From Phycisphaerales bacterium (GTDB lineage: Bacteria; Planctomycetota; Phycisphaerae; Sedimentisphaerales; Anaerobacaceae): DNA of 33,974 nucleotides. The notes below the pieces were generated by a model. The model had not been told where the DNA came from, did not search any database, and worked only from the letters and a program-made list of their open reading frames with translations. The stretch lies in NCBI GenBank assembly GCA_003141275.1, contig PLLM01000049.1, positions 33,497 to 67,470 on the forward strand, read 5' to 3'. This document shows, in pieces, positions 1 through 6,933 of this stretch. Within the stretch, counting starts at the first letter, position 1; every line of letters starts with the position of its first letter. The translations under genes and the position numbers were made by a program.

Positions 1-361
1 CGGGAAAATGGCGGAGATATTCGCGGAGCTTCATAAGAATAATTTGTGGCACAGGGACGCTAAGGCGACTAATTTTGTCGTTAACCAGGACAGGGACGGG
101 GAGTATCAAATTACGATTACCGACGTGGACGGGATTAAACAGTATTTATCCCGCAGCGAAGACAGGCAGATGCAAGGGTTGTGGCAGTTGGCGGCGTCGG
201 TGATGGAGTTGCCGGGCATTACGCGGACGGATTATCTGCGGACCTTCGAGATATACTGCGATGAGGTTAGGATGCCCGAGGAGGGGCGAGGGGACATCTA
301 TCGGCGACTTGCGCAGAAGGCACAAGCGAAGTATCGTTTGAAGCAGAAAACGAGCACGTGA
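1..361 (+). CDS. LPS-type (Kdo/heptose) sugar kinase, C-terminal part
   Basis: The reading frame is open at the left window edge (codons begin at base 2), so this is the C-terminal part of a longer gene; the ATG at 8 is probably internal. Visible motifs are a protein-kinase-like catalytic loop, HRDAKATNF (H-R-D-x-K-x-x-x-N), followed by ITDVDG, in the place of the Mg-binding DFG motif. A short loop and immediate acidic motif of this kind is typical of the WaaP/InaA/Kdo kinase group that phosphorylates LPS inner-core sugars in the cytoplasm. The next gene, a GT9 heptosyltransferase, starts one base after the stop codon, which supports a lipopolysaccharide-core role and an operon. Substrate (heptose or Kdo) cannot be decided from this fragment; other small-molecule kinases of the same fold remain possible. 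Confidence 0.7.
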   Translation, partial: GKMAEIFAELHKNNLWHRDAKATNFVVNQDRDGEYQITITDVDGIKQYLSRSEDRQMQGLWQLAASVMELPGITRTDYLRTFEIYCDEVRMPEEGRGDIYRRLAQKAQAKYRLKQKTST

Positions 362-362
362 A

Positions 363-1406
363 ATGACGGGTGAAGAGCCGAAACGGATTTTGATTATAAA
401 GCCGAGCGCGTTGGGGGATATAGTTCTTGCGCTGCCAGCGTTGTTGGCGCTGAAGAGGAGTTTTCCGGAGGCGAGAATATCGTGGCTTGTCCGCCCGGAG
501 TTTGTGGAGCTATTGCGGGGACATCCGGATTTGGACGAGATTATTTTGTTTGACCGTAAACAACTGGCCAAATGGTGGTGCGAGCGTGAGAGTTTTAATG
601 CGTTGCGGTCGCTTGTTAAACAGCTTAAGGCCGGCAGATTCGATTTGGTGTTTGATTTTCAGGGGCTTTTCAGGACGGGATATTTCAGCTGGGTAACGGG
701 CTGCAAAAGGCGATTAGGGATGGCAGGAGCGAGAGAACTGGCACACCTGTTTTACACGGACAAAATTTCGCAGGATGCTTCGAGCATTCACTTAGTCGAT
801 TATTATTTGAAAATGGTTGCTGCGGCCCATTCTGCGCTGCTCTACGAAGGGCAGGCGGGGGAAGCGGAATTCAAATTGCCTGAAGATACCACGGCTGCGG
901 AAATGGTCGATAAACTTTTGAAATCGCAGGGTGTAAACGGCAGATATGCTGTTATTGTCCCCGGGGCGGCACAGGCGAATAAGCGGTGGCCGATTGAGGG
1001 GTTCGCGAAACTGGCGGGCAAAATCGGCGAGCGATTCGGTTTTCAGGTTGTGGCAACGGGTTCGCAAGGGGAACGGGAATATATTGAGACGATTGGAAAG
1101 CGAGTCATAAACCTTGCGGGCAAAACTTCGGTGCGAGAGCTTGTGCCATTAATGAAGGGGGCGTCGCTGGTTGTTAGTAATGATACGGGGCCGGGACATA
1201 TCGCAGCGGCAATTGGAGTGCCGATAGTGATGATATTCGGGCCGACGAACCCGGCGAGGGTGTGCCCCTATAAACGTCCCCAATGCGTTGCCGCGGTTGA
1301 GCCGAACGAACGTGGAGTGAAGGCGGACAGTTACGAGCCGAGGCACAATATTGCCCATATTACCGTCGAGCAGGTTTTTGAGGCGGTCTGCGGGCAAATA
1401 GGATGA
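363..1406 (+). CDS. GT9-family LPS heptosyltransferase
   Basis: A 347-residue protein of normal length for glycosyltransferase family 9 (WaaC/WaaF type), which transfers L-glycero-D-manno-heptose from ADP-heptose to the LPS inner core on the cytoplasmic face of the inner membrane. The N-terminus has the family signature ILIIKPSALGDIVLALPAL, followed near residue 100 by DLVFDFQGLFRTG, the acceptor-side loop that looks more like WaaC than WaaF. The C-terminal nucleotide-sugar part shows VVSNDTGPGHIAAAIGVP and then IFGPTNP, the donor-binding region with its conserved D-x-G-x-x-H pattern. It follows the kinase fragment by a single base, so translational coupling is likely. The GT9 assignment is firm; the exact heptose position is not. 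Confidence 0.9.
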   Translation: MTGEEPKRILIIKPSALGDIVLALPALLALKRSFPEARISWLVRPEFVELLRGHPDLDEIILFDRKQLAKWWCERESFNALRSLVKQLKAGRFDLVFDFQGLFRTGYFSWVTGCKRRLGMAGARELAHLFYTDKISQDASSIHLVDYYLKMVAAAHSALLYEGQAGEAEFKLPEDTTAAEMVDKLLKSQGVNGRYAVIVPGAAQANKRWPIEGFAKLAGKIGERFGFQVVATGSQGEREYIETIGKRVINLAGKTSVRELVPLMKGASLVVSNDTGPGHIAAAIGVPIVMIFGPTNPARVCPYKRPQCVAAVEPNERGVKADSYEPRHNIAHITVEQVFEAVCGQIG

Positions 1407-1417
1407 TACTTTTTGCT

Positions 1418-1436
1418 CGTTGTCGTGCCGACAACG
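1418..1436. repeat. Perfect 8-bp hairpin between convergent genes
   Basis: CGTTGTCG and CGACAACG pair perfectly across a 3-base loop. It sits in the 51-base gap between the heptosyltransferase stop and the convergent gene that ends at 1458. There is no T-tract after it on either strand, so it is not a convincing intrinsic terminator, although it may stabilise 3' ends. Confidence 0.4.
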
Positions 1437-1457
1437 GCTAAACAAGCGAAACTTAGT

Positions 1458-1955
1458 TTATTTTTTCTTGGGTCTTAAGGATTCTATATATTGCTCGTAG
1501 TCCGGTTCTTCCCTGTATCCGTCATCGCAATACCAAAGACCTTCGATTAGTTTTTTGTCTCCAGTTCCAAATCCTTTGTAGTTTTCTGGATATGCTCTTA
1601 TTCCGACGTGGGACATACCTCCCATCATCTCTATTATAATAACGTTGTCATAGTCAATGACAACATATGTTGGATTAAGTTTCAGTATTATTTCGGGGAA
1701 CTTGGATACATCTCGTTCACGAAAGTGACGTATATAATACTTTCCCCGGTATCCCTGATTTGGTAAAGAACGACAAGCATCAAGAAGGGCACGATGGTCA
1801 ACCTCATAAAGAATGGATACCTTTCTTGGACGTAGCGTTACTGCTTGGTAAGCAATCCCCAAATAGCCCACAAAAGGCGTAAAAAAAATCAATAACCCGC
1901 TTGAGATTATCAATAAAACGATGAAGACTGCTATTGTTAATTTTATTTTCATCAT
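1458..1955 (-). CDS. Unknown protein with N-terminal membrane anchor
   Basis: I do not recognise this 165-residue protein. Residues about 4-30 form one long hydrophobic segment (signal anchor, or an uncleaved signal peptide), and the remainder is a soluble, probably extracytoplasmic domain with several aromatic residues and a Lys-rich end. Two adjacent ATGs (1955 and 1952) can start it. AGGGA lies just upstream as a Shine-Dalgarno candidate, while a TATAAG box at 1962-1967 would place transcription start on the first ATG. The gene is visibly more A+T-rich than its neighbours, which may mark recent acquisition. It is convergent with the heptosyltransferase and codirectional with ileS. Confidence 0.7.
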   Translation of the reverse strand: MMKIKLTIAVFIVLLIISSGLLIFFTPFVGYLGIAYQAVTLRPRKVSILYEVDHRALLDACRSLPNQGYRGKYYIRHFRERDVSKFPEIILKLNPTYVVIDYDNVIIIEMMGGMSHVGIRAYPENYKGFGTGDKKLIEGLWYCDDGYREEPDYEQYIESLRPKKK

Positions 1956-1994
1956 CTGTCCCTTATAGCAAAACGACTCCTGACCTCTTTTTCG

Positions 1995-2063
1995 CTACAA
2001 TTGTTTTAATGCGGCGGCGCAGCGTTCACAGACATCTGGTTGCTGTGGGTTGCTACCGACAGA
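1995..2063 (-). pseudogene. Degenerate second copy of the ileS 3' end
   Basis: Read on the minus strand, 2063-1995 encodes 22 residues and a stop that align without gaps to the C-terminal zinc-binding tail of the intact IleS (codons within 2136-2210). Both begin SVG, then six unlike residues, then DVC-x-RCA, two differing residues, LK-x-L. Twelve of 22 positions are identical by eye, including both cysteines of the second CxxC knuckle. The intact IleS tail is only two codons longer. The fragment has no start codon or body of its own, so it is a remnant or a duplicated tail. The hairpin at 2064-2129 begins exactly at its edge. Confidence 0.65.
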
Positions 2064-2129
2064 GGGCCCCCGCGGCTTTTTTACTTTGTTTTGTAAGACA
2101 CAAAGTAAAAAAGAAAAGAGCGGGGGTCT
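2064..2129 (-). repeat. Long nested hairpin downstream of ileS
   Basis: The inner stem is perfect over 13 bp (2076-2088 with 2101-2113, arms rich in A/T) around a 12-base loop. An outer perfect 7-bp stem, CCCCCGC at 2067-2073 with GCGGGGG at 2120-2126, flanks it across a small asymmetric internal loop. It starts 7 bases beyond the ileS stop codon and could serve as its transcription terminator, or protect the mRNA 3' end. The nested GC-clamp plus A/T inner stem is more elaborate than an ordinary terminator and separates the two copies of the ileS tail, so it may be a palindromic insertion element. Confidence 0.6.
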
Positions 2130-2135
2130 GCGCTA

Positions 2136-5000
2136 CTAAACATTTAAGTGTTTTAAAGTGTCGGCACAACGTTGGCACACATCCTTATATTCTGCATCTT
2201 GCCCTACGCTTGACCAGTAGTTCCAGCAACGCTGACATTTTTGATGAGCGCTCTTCTGGGCGATGACCTGGGTCGGGCCATCGGCTTTTTCGAGTTTTAC
2301 CTCGCTTACGATGCAAAGGGCGGCGAAAAAATTTACGCCGAACTGCTCGATAGCAGCGGCGGTTTCATTATCGCAGCGGATAGTAACGCTGGATTCCTGA
2401 TTACTGCCGATGAGTTTATCACGACGCAACGGCTCAAGGGCGAGAAGGACGGCGTTACGCAGGGACATAAGCTTTTGCCATTTCGCTTCGCCTGCCTGCC
2501 AGTCGATAGCCGGGTCAACTTTGGGAAGCATCGCGAGATGGACACTCTCGACATTTTGCGATTTGTGCTGGATTGCGGCCCAGGTTTCCTCGGCGGTGTG
2601 GACGAGGATTGGGGCGAACAGCAGCGTGAGCGAATCGAGGATTCTATAAAGCGAGGTCTGGCAGCTTCGGCGAGACGGGCTATCGGCGGGGTCGCAATAG
2701 AGGCGGTCTTTGAGCAGGTCCATATAGATACTGCTCATCTCAACGGAGCAGAAGTTATAGAGCAGAGAGAAGGCGCGATGATAGGCGAAATCATCGTATT
2801 CCTTTGTAACCTGCGAGATTAGTTTTTGTAACTGCTGCATCGCCCATTTGTCGATTTCGAACATTTTGTCATAAGCGACAGCGTTTTTGGCGGGGTCGAA
2901 GTCGTAGATATTGCCGAGGAGATAACGGATGGTGTTTCGGATTTTGCGGTAGGCGTCCTGTGTTTTGCCGATGAGCTCGTCGTTGCAGCGGACGTCGTCC
3001 TGATAGTTGACGCTGGCGACCCAGAGGCGGAGGACGTCTGCGCCGTATTTGGCGACCTCGTCCTGAGCGTTGACGTAGTTGCCGAGGGACTTGGATTGCT
3101 TCATACCTTTTTCATCGACGGTGAAGCCATGGGTGAGGACGGCCTTGAAGGGCGCTTTGCCGATTGTGCCGAGGGCGGGGAGGAGTGACAACTGGAACCA
3201 GCCGCGGTGCTGGTCGCTTCCTTCAAGGTATAGGTCAACGGGAACGGGCCAGCCGGCTTTTGTGACGACGGAGTACCAACTGCAGCCCGCCTCGAACCAG
3301 ACGTCGAAGATGTTTTCTTCTTTTTTCAGCTCGCTGAATGAGAAGCCGGGGGGCAGTTTGAAGTCGGAGCCGAGGATTTGTTCGGGTGAATCGGTGAACC
3401 AGCTATCGGAACCTTTGACGGCGATATATTTTGATACCGCGAGGACGGATTCTTTTGTCAAAAGTGTTTCGCCCTGAGGATTGAAGAAGACGGGGATAGG
3501 CAGGCCCCAGCTTCGCTGCCTGCTGATGCACCAGTCGGGACGCGATTCGAGCATACCTTCCATACGTTTCTGGCCCCAGTCGGGGACCCAGCGGACGTTT
3601 TTGACGGATTCGAGCGAGAGATTGCGCAGGGTTTTTCCGAGGCCTGGGATTTCCTTATCGACGCTGACGAACCATTGCTCGGTTGCGCGGAAGATGACGG
3701 GTGTTCTGCTTCGCCAGCAGTGGGGGTAGCTGTGGGTGATTTTCTGTTGTTTTACGAGCAGTCCTGTTTTAGTGAGGTGGTCGATGACTTCCTTATCGAC
3801 TTCGAGGACCTTTTTGCCCCGAAGCCATTCAGGCACGGTATCATCGTAACTGCCGTCATCCTTTACCGGCGAATATATGGCCAGACCATACTTCTGCCCC
3901 GACATATAATCTTCTGCGCCGTGGCCCGGGGCGGTGTGGACGAGGCCTGTGCCGTCTTCGGTTGTTACGTATTCAGCGAGGATGACTTTGTAGGCGTCTT
4001 TATCGGTCGGGTTCTTTTCGACGAAGGGATGAGTATATCGTAAGCCCTCAAGTTTGGAGCCGAGGACTTTATTTGGGCTGACTTTGTATTGGCTATCGTT
4101 TAATCCCGCAGCCGCGACGACAGCTGGGAGGCGGTCTGAAACGACAATAGAGACGAAACGCTTGCCATTAAGTTGATAGTCGAATGTTACATATTCGAGA
4201 CGCGGGTGCAGTGCGACGGCGAGATTGGCAGTGAGCGTCCAGGGGGTGGTCGTCCAAATCATAAAGCAAACTTTGGCGTTCTGGGCCTGCTCTGCGGTAA
4301 CCAAACCCAGTTCGGTTAATCGCGGGATGCTGTCTTTGGCGACGGGGAAATTTACGAAGATGCTTGGGGAATCGACATCTTTGTATTCCAACTCGGCTTC
4401 TGCCAGCGCGGTTTCGCAGCCGACGGACCAGTGGATTGGTTTCAGTTGTTTTTTGACGAGACCTTTGCCGACGAGTTCGGCGAAGACCTCGAGGACGCCC
4501 GCCTCGTAAACGGGTTTGAAGGTGAGATACGGGTTTTCGAAGTCGCCAAAGATGCCAAGTTCCTGAAATTGCTTACCCTGGAGCTTGATGTATTTGCTCG
4601 CGTATTTTTTGCAGAGTCCGCGGATTTCGGGTTTGCTTAGTTGGCGTATTTTGTCGCCGAGCTCGGTAACGACCTTCGATTCGATGGGGAGGCCGTGGCA
4701 ATCCCAGCCGGGGACGTAGGGGGCGTCGAAGCCGGACATTGTTTTGCAGCGGACGACGATATCCTTGAGGACCTTGTTGATGACGTGGCCCATGTGGATG
4801 TCGCCGTTGGCGTAGGGGGGGCCGTCGTGAAGGATATACAGGGGGCTGCCTTTGCGAGCGGCCCTGATTTTGCCGTAGAAGTCGCGTTTGAGCCAATCCT
4901 TGCGCATAATGGGTTCGCGCTGGACGAGGTTGGCCTTCATCGCAAAACTCGTTTGCGGCAGGTTCAGTGTCTGGCTGTAACTTTTCTTGTCGTCGGACAT
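2136..5000 (-). CDS. ileS: Isoleucyl-tRNA synthetase
   Basis: A complete 954-residue class Ia synthetase (bacterial enzymes are about 930-940 residues) that charges tRNA-Ile in the cytoplasm. The N-terminus has the HIGH-box region PPYANGDIHMGH, the CP1 editing domain follows (WTTTPWTL), and the KMSKS loop reads KQSKS within GMKQSKSLGNYV. SWGLPIPVF and the WVPDWG segment are also typical. The C-terminus carries the zinc-binding CQRCW...CQRC pair found in bacterial IleS. ATG at 5000 is preceded by GAGG at proper spacing. The coding region is preceded by a leader ORF, terminator and promoter that form an attenuator (separate entries), and followed by a duplicated tail. Confidence 0.97.
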   Translation of the reverse strand: MSDDKKSYSQTLNLPQTSFAMKANLVQREPIMRKDWLKRDFYGKIRAARKGSPLYILHDGPPYANGDIHMGHVINKVLKDIVVRCKTMSGFDAPYVPGWDCHGLPIESKVVTELGDKIRQLSKPEIRGLCKKYASKYIKLQGKQFQELGIFGDFENPYLTFKPVYEAGVLEVFAELVGKGLVKKQLKPIHWSVGCETALAEAELEYKDVDSPSIFVNFPVAKDSIPRLTELGLVTAEQAQNAKVCFMIWTTTPWTLTANLAVALHPRLEYVTFDYQLNGKRFVSIVVSDRLPAVVAAAGLNDSQYKVSPNKVLGSKLEGLRYTHPFVEKNPTDKDAYKVILAEYVTTEDGTGLVHTAPGHGAEDYMSGQKYGLAIYSPVKDDGSYDDTVPEWLRGKKVLEVDKEVIDHLTKTGLLVKQQKITHSYPHCWRSRTPVIFRATEQWFVSVDKEIPGLGKTLRNLSLESVKNVRWVPDWGQKRMEGMLESRPDWCISRQRSWGLPIPVFFNPQGETLLTKESVLAVSKYIAVKGSDSWFTDSPEQILGSDFKLPPGFSFSELKKEENIFDVWFEAGCSWYSVVTKAGWPVPVDLYLEGSDQHRGWFQLSLLPALGTIGKAPFKAVLTHGFTVDEKGMKQSKSLGNYVNAQDEVAKYGADVLRLWVASVNYQDDVRCNDELIGKTQDAYRKIRNTIRYLLGNIYDFDPAKNAVAYDKMFEIDKWAMQQLQKLISQVTKEYDDFAYHRAFSLLYNFCSVEMSSIYMDLLKDRLYCDPADSPSRRSCQTSLYRILDSLTLLFAPILVHTAEETWAAIQHKSQNVESVHLAMLPKVDPAIDWQAGEAKWQKLMSLRNAVLLALEPLRRDKLIGSNQESSVTIRCDNETAAAIEQFGVNFFAALCIVSEVKLEKADGPTQVIAQKSAHQKCQRCWNYWSSVGQDAEYKDVCQRCADTLKHLNV

Positions 5001-5028
5001 CGTTATACCTCAAATATCAAAAACAAGC

Positions 5029-5057
5029 ATCTTAAACATTAGTAACCGCACAGTCAA
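5029..5057 (-). promoter_or_regulatory. Possible second, proximal ileS promoter (P2)
   Basis: On the minus strand TTGACT (5057-5052), a 17-base spacer and TAAGAT (5034-5029) predict a transcript starting near 5022, about 22 bases before the ileS ATG. It lies downstream of the attenuator, so if active it would give a constitutive basal supply that bypasses attenuation. Sequence match only. Confidence 0.45.
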
Positions 5058-5091
5058 TGTAATGACCGGACAGTTGATTTATACAAAAGAA

Positions 5092-5127
5092 AAAGGCCTT
5101 TCAGGATTTTCGCCCTGAAAGGCCTTT
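5092..5127 (-). terminator. Intrinsic terminator (attenuator) upstream of ileS
   Basis: The two arms, 5114-5127 and 5092-5105, are perfectly complementary over 14 bp around an 8-base loop. On the minus strand the 3' arm ends in TTT and continues TTCTTTTGT, a good U-tract, while the plus-strand side lacks one, so the terminator works in the direction of ileS. It lies between the leader ORF (stop at 5149) and the ileS start (5000); a terminator inside the leader of its own downstream gene is the mark of attenuation. Confidence 0.85.
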
Positions 5128-5155
5128 ATAAATCGTTATTTGACGCTCTCAGGGC
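5112..5155 (-). promoter_or_regulatory. Antiterminator pairing for the ileS attenuator
   Basis: On minus-strand RNA the segment from 5155 to 5146 (GCCCUGAGAG, containing the leader stop codon) can pair with 5121 to 5112 (CUUUCAGGGC) over 10 bp with one G-U. The second segment overlaps eight bases of the terminator 5' arm (5114-5127), so the antiterminator and terminator are mutually exclusive. A ribosome at the leader stop codon would cover the first segment and allow termination; a ribosome stalled at the Ile codons upstream would leave it free. I found no convincing earlier segment to act as a classical region 1. Confidence 0.7.
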
Positions 5156-5259
5156 AGCTTGGGTTCATCTCCTATAATGATAATAATAGCAATACAAGCG
5201 GTGCACATAATGTGCTTTGCCTGTGCGATTAACCGTGCTGTAGATTTTTTTAACGCCAT
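5149..5259 (-). CDS. Isoleucine-rich leader peptide of ileS
   Basis: A 36-codon ORF (ATG at 5259, TGA at 5149-5151) with 8 isoleucines: codons 11, 17, 23 and the run 25-29 (ATT ATT ATC ATT ATA, 5187-5173), followed by seven more codons and the stop. A weak SD, GGTGA, lies 4 bases before the ATG, and a near-consensus promoter lies 24 bases upstream. Its position before a terminator and ileS, together with the concentrated Ile codons including the rare ATA, make it a regulatory leader peptide whose translation reports charged tRNA-Ile. The hydrophobic run could instead be a tiny membrane segment, but the overlap of the stop codon with the antiterminator favours attenuation. Confidence 0.75.
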   Translation of the reverse strand: MALKKSTARLIAQAKHIMCTACIAIIIIIGDEPKLP

Positions 5260-5282
5260 AAATTCACCATAACAAGGTTACA

Positions 5283-5311
5283 AACATACCATAATAGTCG
5301 GTTATTGTCAA
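5283..5311 (-). promoter_or_regulatory. Promoter of the ileS leader (P1)
   Basis: On the minus strand a perfect TTGACA (5311-5306), a 17-base spacer and TATGTT (5288-5283) predict a start near 5276, which gives a leader of about 17 bases before the leader-peptide ATG. It would make the attenuated ileS transcript. Confidence 0.75.
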
Positions 5312-5359
5312 TCGCGAGTTTAAAGAATATGCTGCAAAGAAGACGCAAGAGAGGCAATC

Positions 5360-5386
5360 TTGAATTATGTGGAGGAGTCGTATAAA
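5360..5386 (+). promoter_or_regulatory. Putative promoter of the glycosyltransferase cassette
   Basis: TTGAAT (5360-5365), a short 15-base spacer and TATAAA (5381-5386). The expected start is about 5393, two bases before the ATG at 5395, so the mRNA would be virtually leaderless. A GGAGGAG at 5371-5377 is too far from the ATG (17 bases) to serve as SD and lies inside the promoter spacer. Confidence 0.45.
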
Positions 5387-5394
5387 CTGTTTGT

Positions 5395-6933
5395 ATGGGT
5401 AATACGACAGGAATGATGAGCGGTCATTGGCAAACCACACAGGGACAGTGGGTAATTCTGGCCGGGATTTTAATCGTGTCGGCAGTTCTTCTCCTTGGCA
5501 ATCTTGGCAATCAGAACCTCTGGCAAGATGAGGCGCAGACGGCGCTTATAAGCAAGACAATACTGACGGAGGGTGTTCCCCGCGGATACGACGGCAAAAA
5601 TTGTTTTTCACAGGAAGAAGGGGCCGAATATGGGAAAAACTATATCTGGCGTTGGCATACGTGGCTGCCGTTTTACGTTCTGGCGGGATTCTACGAAGTG
5701 TTCGGCGTAAGCACGTTTGTTTCACGGCTGCCATTTGTGTTTTTCGGCCTGGGGACAGTTGTGCTGCTGTATTATTACGCCAGGGCGGTCTGGCCGGGGA
5801 CGCGCATACCTGCGATTGCCGCGTCGTTGCTGGCAATATCGGTTCCATTTCTGCTTTTGAGCAGGCAGTGCCGGTATTACAGCATGACAATGTTCTTTGC
5901 CGTGCTTTCGCTTTATGCTTACGTATTGCTGACGCAGAGGAGGAAATACGCGTTTGTATTACTTTTTGCAGGGATGACGCTGCTGTTTCACAGCCAGTAT
6001 ATTTATCTGGCGGCATTATTTCCCGCGTTGATTTTGCACGTCCTGATATTTTATCGCGGCCGGCTGAAAATTCTGACTTTGACAATCATTCTGGCGATGC
6101 TGGTCAATGGGCCGTGGTTAATCTGGATATCATCGGGTATGCATTACACAAGCCCGGTTATGATGCTGAAGCGACAGATAATGCTCTTTAATTTTACAAA
6201 GTTGTTTTTGTACGACCTTTTTTCTTACGTGTTTCCAGTGTGGATGCTGGCGGTTGTGCCGGTTGTTTACATTGTAAAGCGTGTCAGAACGGGACATTCT
6301 TTTGCGGTAAGCAGGCGGTTTTGGGAAACTATATTACTGCCGGTATTTTTTATTGTATTCGTTATTCTTGTAATCGCTATGACCTGCCCGTATCCATTTT
6401 TCCGATACATGGCGCCGACAATACCACTGCTGATTCTTCTTGCGGCGGTTATCATAAATGCCGCGTGGGAGGCGCACTGGTTTATCGCCGTTGCGGCAGT
6501 AGTTGTGCTGGTCGCGACGAGCCAGATGAAGGACTATCTTTACGAAATTACCCATGATTATAATGGGCCGGAGGAAGGCATCGCTAAATATCTTAATGAA
6601 CACGGCTCTCCTGGGGACATTGTGGCTGTTACGCATGGCGATATGGGGCTGAAGTTCTATACCAAAATGAGGGTGGTCGGCGGAACTACAGGTGAAGACC
6701 TTTCGCCGATGAAAAACGCACGCTGGGTAATAATTCGCAGGCATATAATCAGCGACGAGGAGAAGAAGGTTGGAAAGTATCTTTTCGACAATATTCCGGT
6801 GAACACGTACCGCAGGATAACGATAAATTACCCGGACCTGGCATTTGAAAACAGAGAAAGTCCACGGGAGCATCTTTTCCGAACCGACACGGCAGAGCAT
6901 GATGTGGTTATTTATGAAAGACCGACCCGATGA
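5395..6933 (+). CDS. GT39/PMT-like membrane glycosyltransferase
   Basis: A 512-residue polytopic membrane protein of the GT-C fold (dolichyl-phosphate-mannose mannosyltransferase/ArnT-like, about 10-12 membrane segments followed by a soluble tail from about residue 390). After the first membrane helix comes NLWQDEAQTA, the periplasmic loop with the catalytic acidic pair typical of family 39, which takes sugars from polyprenyl-phosphate carriers. Later in this loop region come WRWHTWLPFY and VSRLPFVFFGLG, typical of the family. The enzyme should act on the outer face of the inner membrane, glycosylating lipid or protein. ATG 5395 fits the upstream -10 box and an in-frame stop at 5383 excludes longer forms; Met 7 or Met 8 are alternative starts. 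It overlaps the next gene by 4 bases. Confidence 0.85.
   Translation: MGNTTGMMSGHWQTTQGQWVILAGILIVSAVLLLGNLGNQNLWQDEAQTALISKTILTEGVPRGYDGKNCFSQEEGAEYGKNYIWRWHTWLPFYVLAGFYEVFGVSTFVSRLPFVFFGLGTVVLLYYYARAVWPGTRIPAIAASLLAISVPFLLLSRQCRYYSMTMFFAVLSLYAYVLLTQRRKYAFVLLFAGMTLLFHSQYIYLAALFPALILHVLIFYRGRLKILTLTIILAMLVNGPWLIWISSGMHYTSPVMMLKRQIMLFNFTKLFLYDLFSYVFPVWMLAVVPVVYIVKRVRTGHSFAVSRRFWETILLPVFFIVFVILVIAMTCPYPFFRYMAPTIPLLILLAAVIINAAWEAHWFIAVAAVVVLVATSQMKDYLYEITHDYNGPEEGIAKYLNEHGSPGDIVAVTHGDMGLKFYTKMRVVGGTTGEDLSPMKNARWVIIRRHIISDEEKKVGKYLFDNIPVNTYRRITINYPDLAFENRESPREHLFRTDTAEHDVVIYERPTR

Noticed and set aside
1418-1436. Hairpin as bidirectional terminator for the heptosyltransferase and the convergent gene
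   Set aside because: There is no T-tract after the stem on either strand; listed only as a hairpin.
2333-2554. Antisense small protein inside ileS
   Set aside because: No start signal or conserved motif; composition follows from ileS codon usage.
3675-4043. Long plus-strand frames opposite ileS
   Set aside because: They lack ribosome binding sites and known domains and are frame shadows of a strongly conserved gene.
5001-5394. T-box riboswitch upstream of ileS
   Set aside because: No T-box consensus (AGGGUGGnACCGCG-like) or specifier stem is visible; the Ile-rich ORF, competing hairpins and terminator explain the region better as peptide-leader attenuation.
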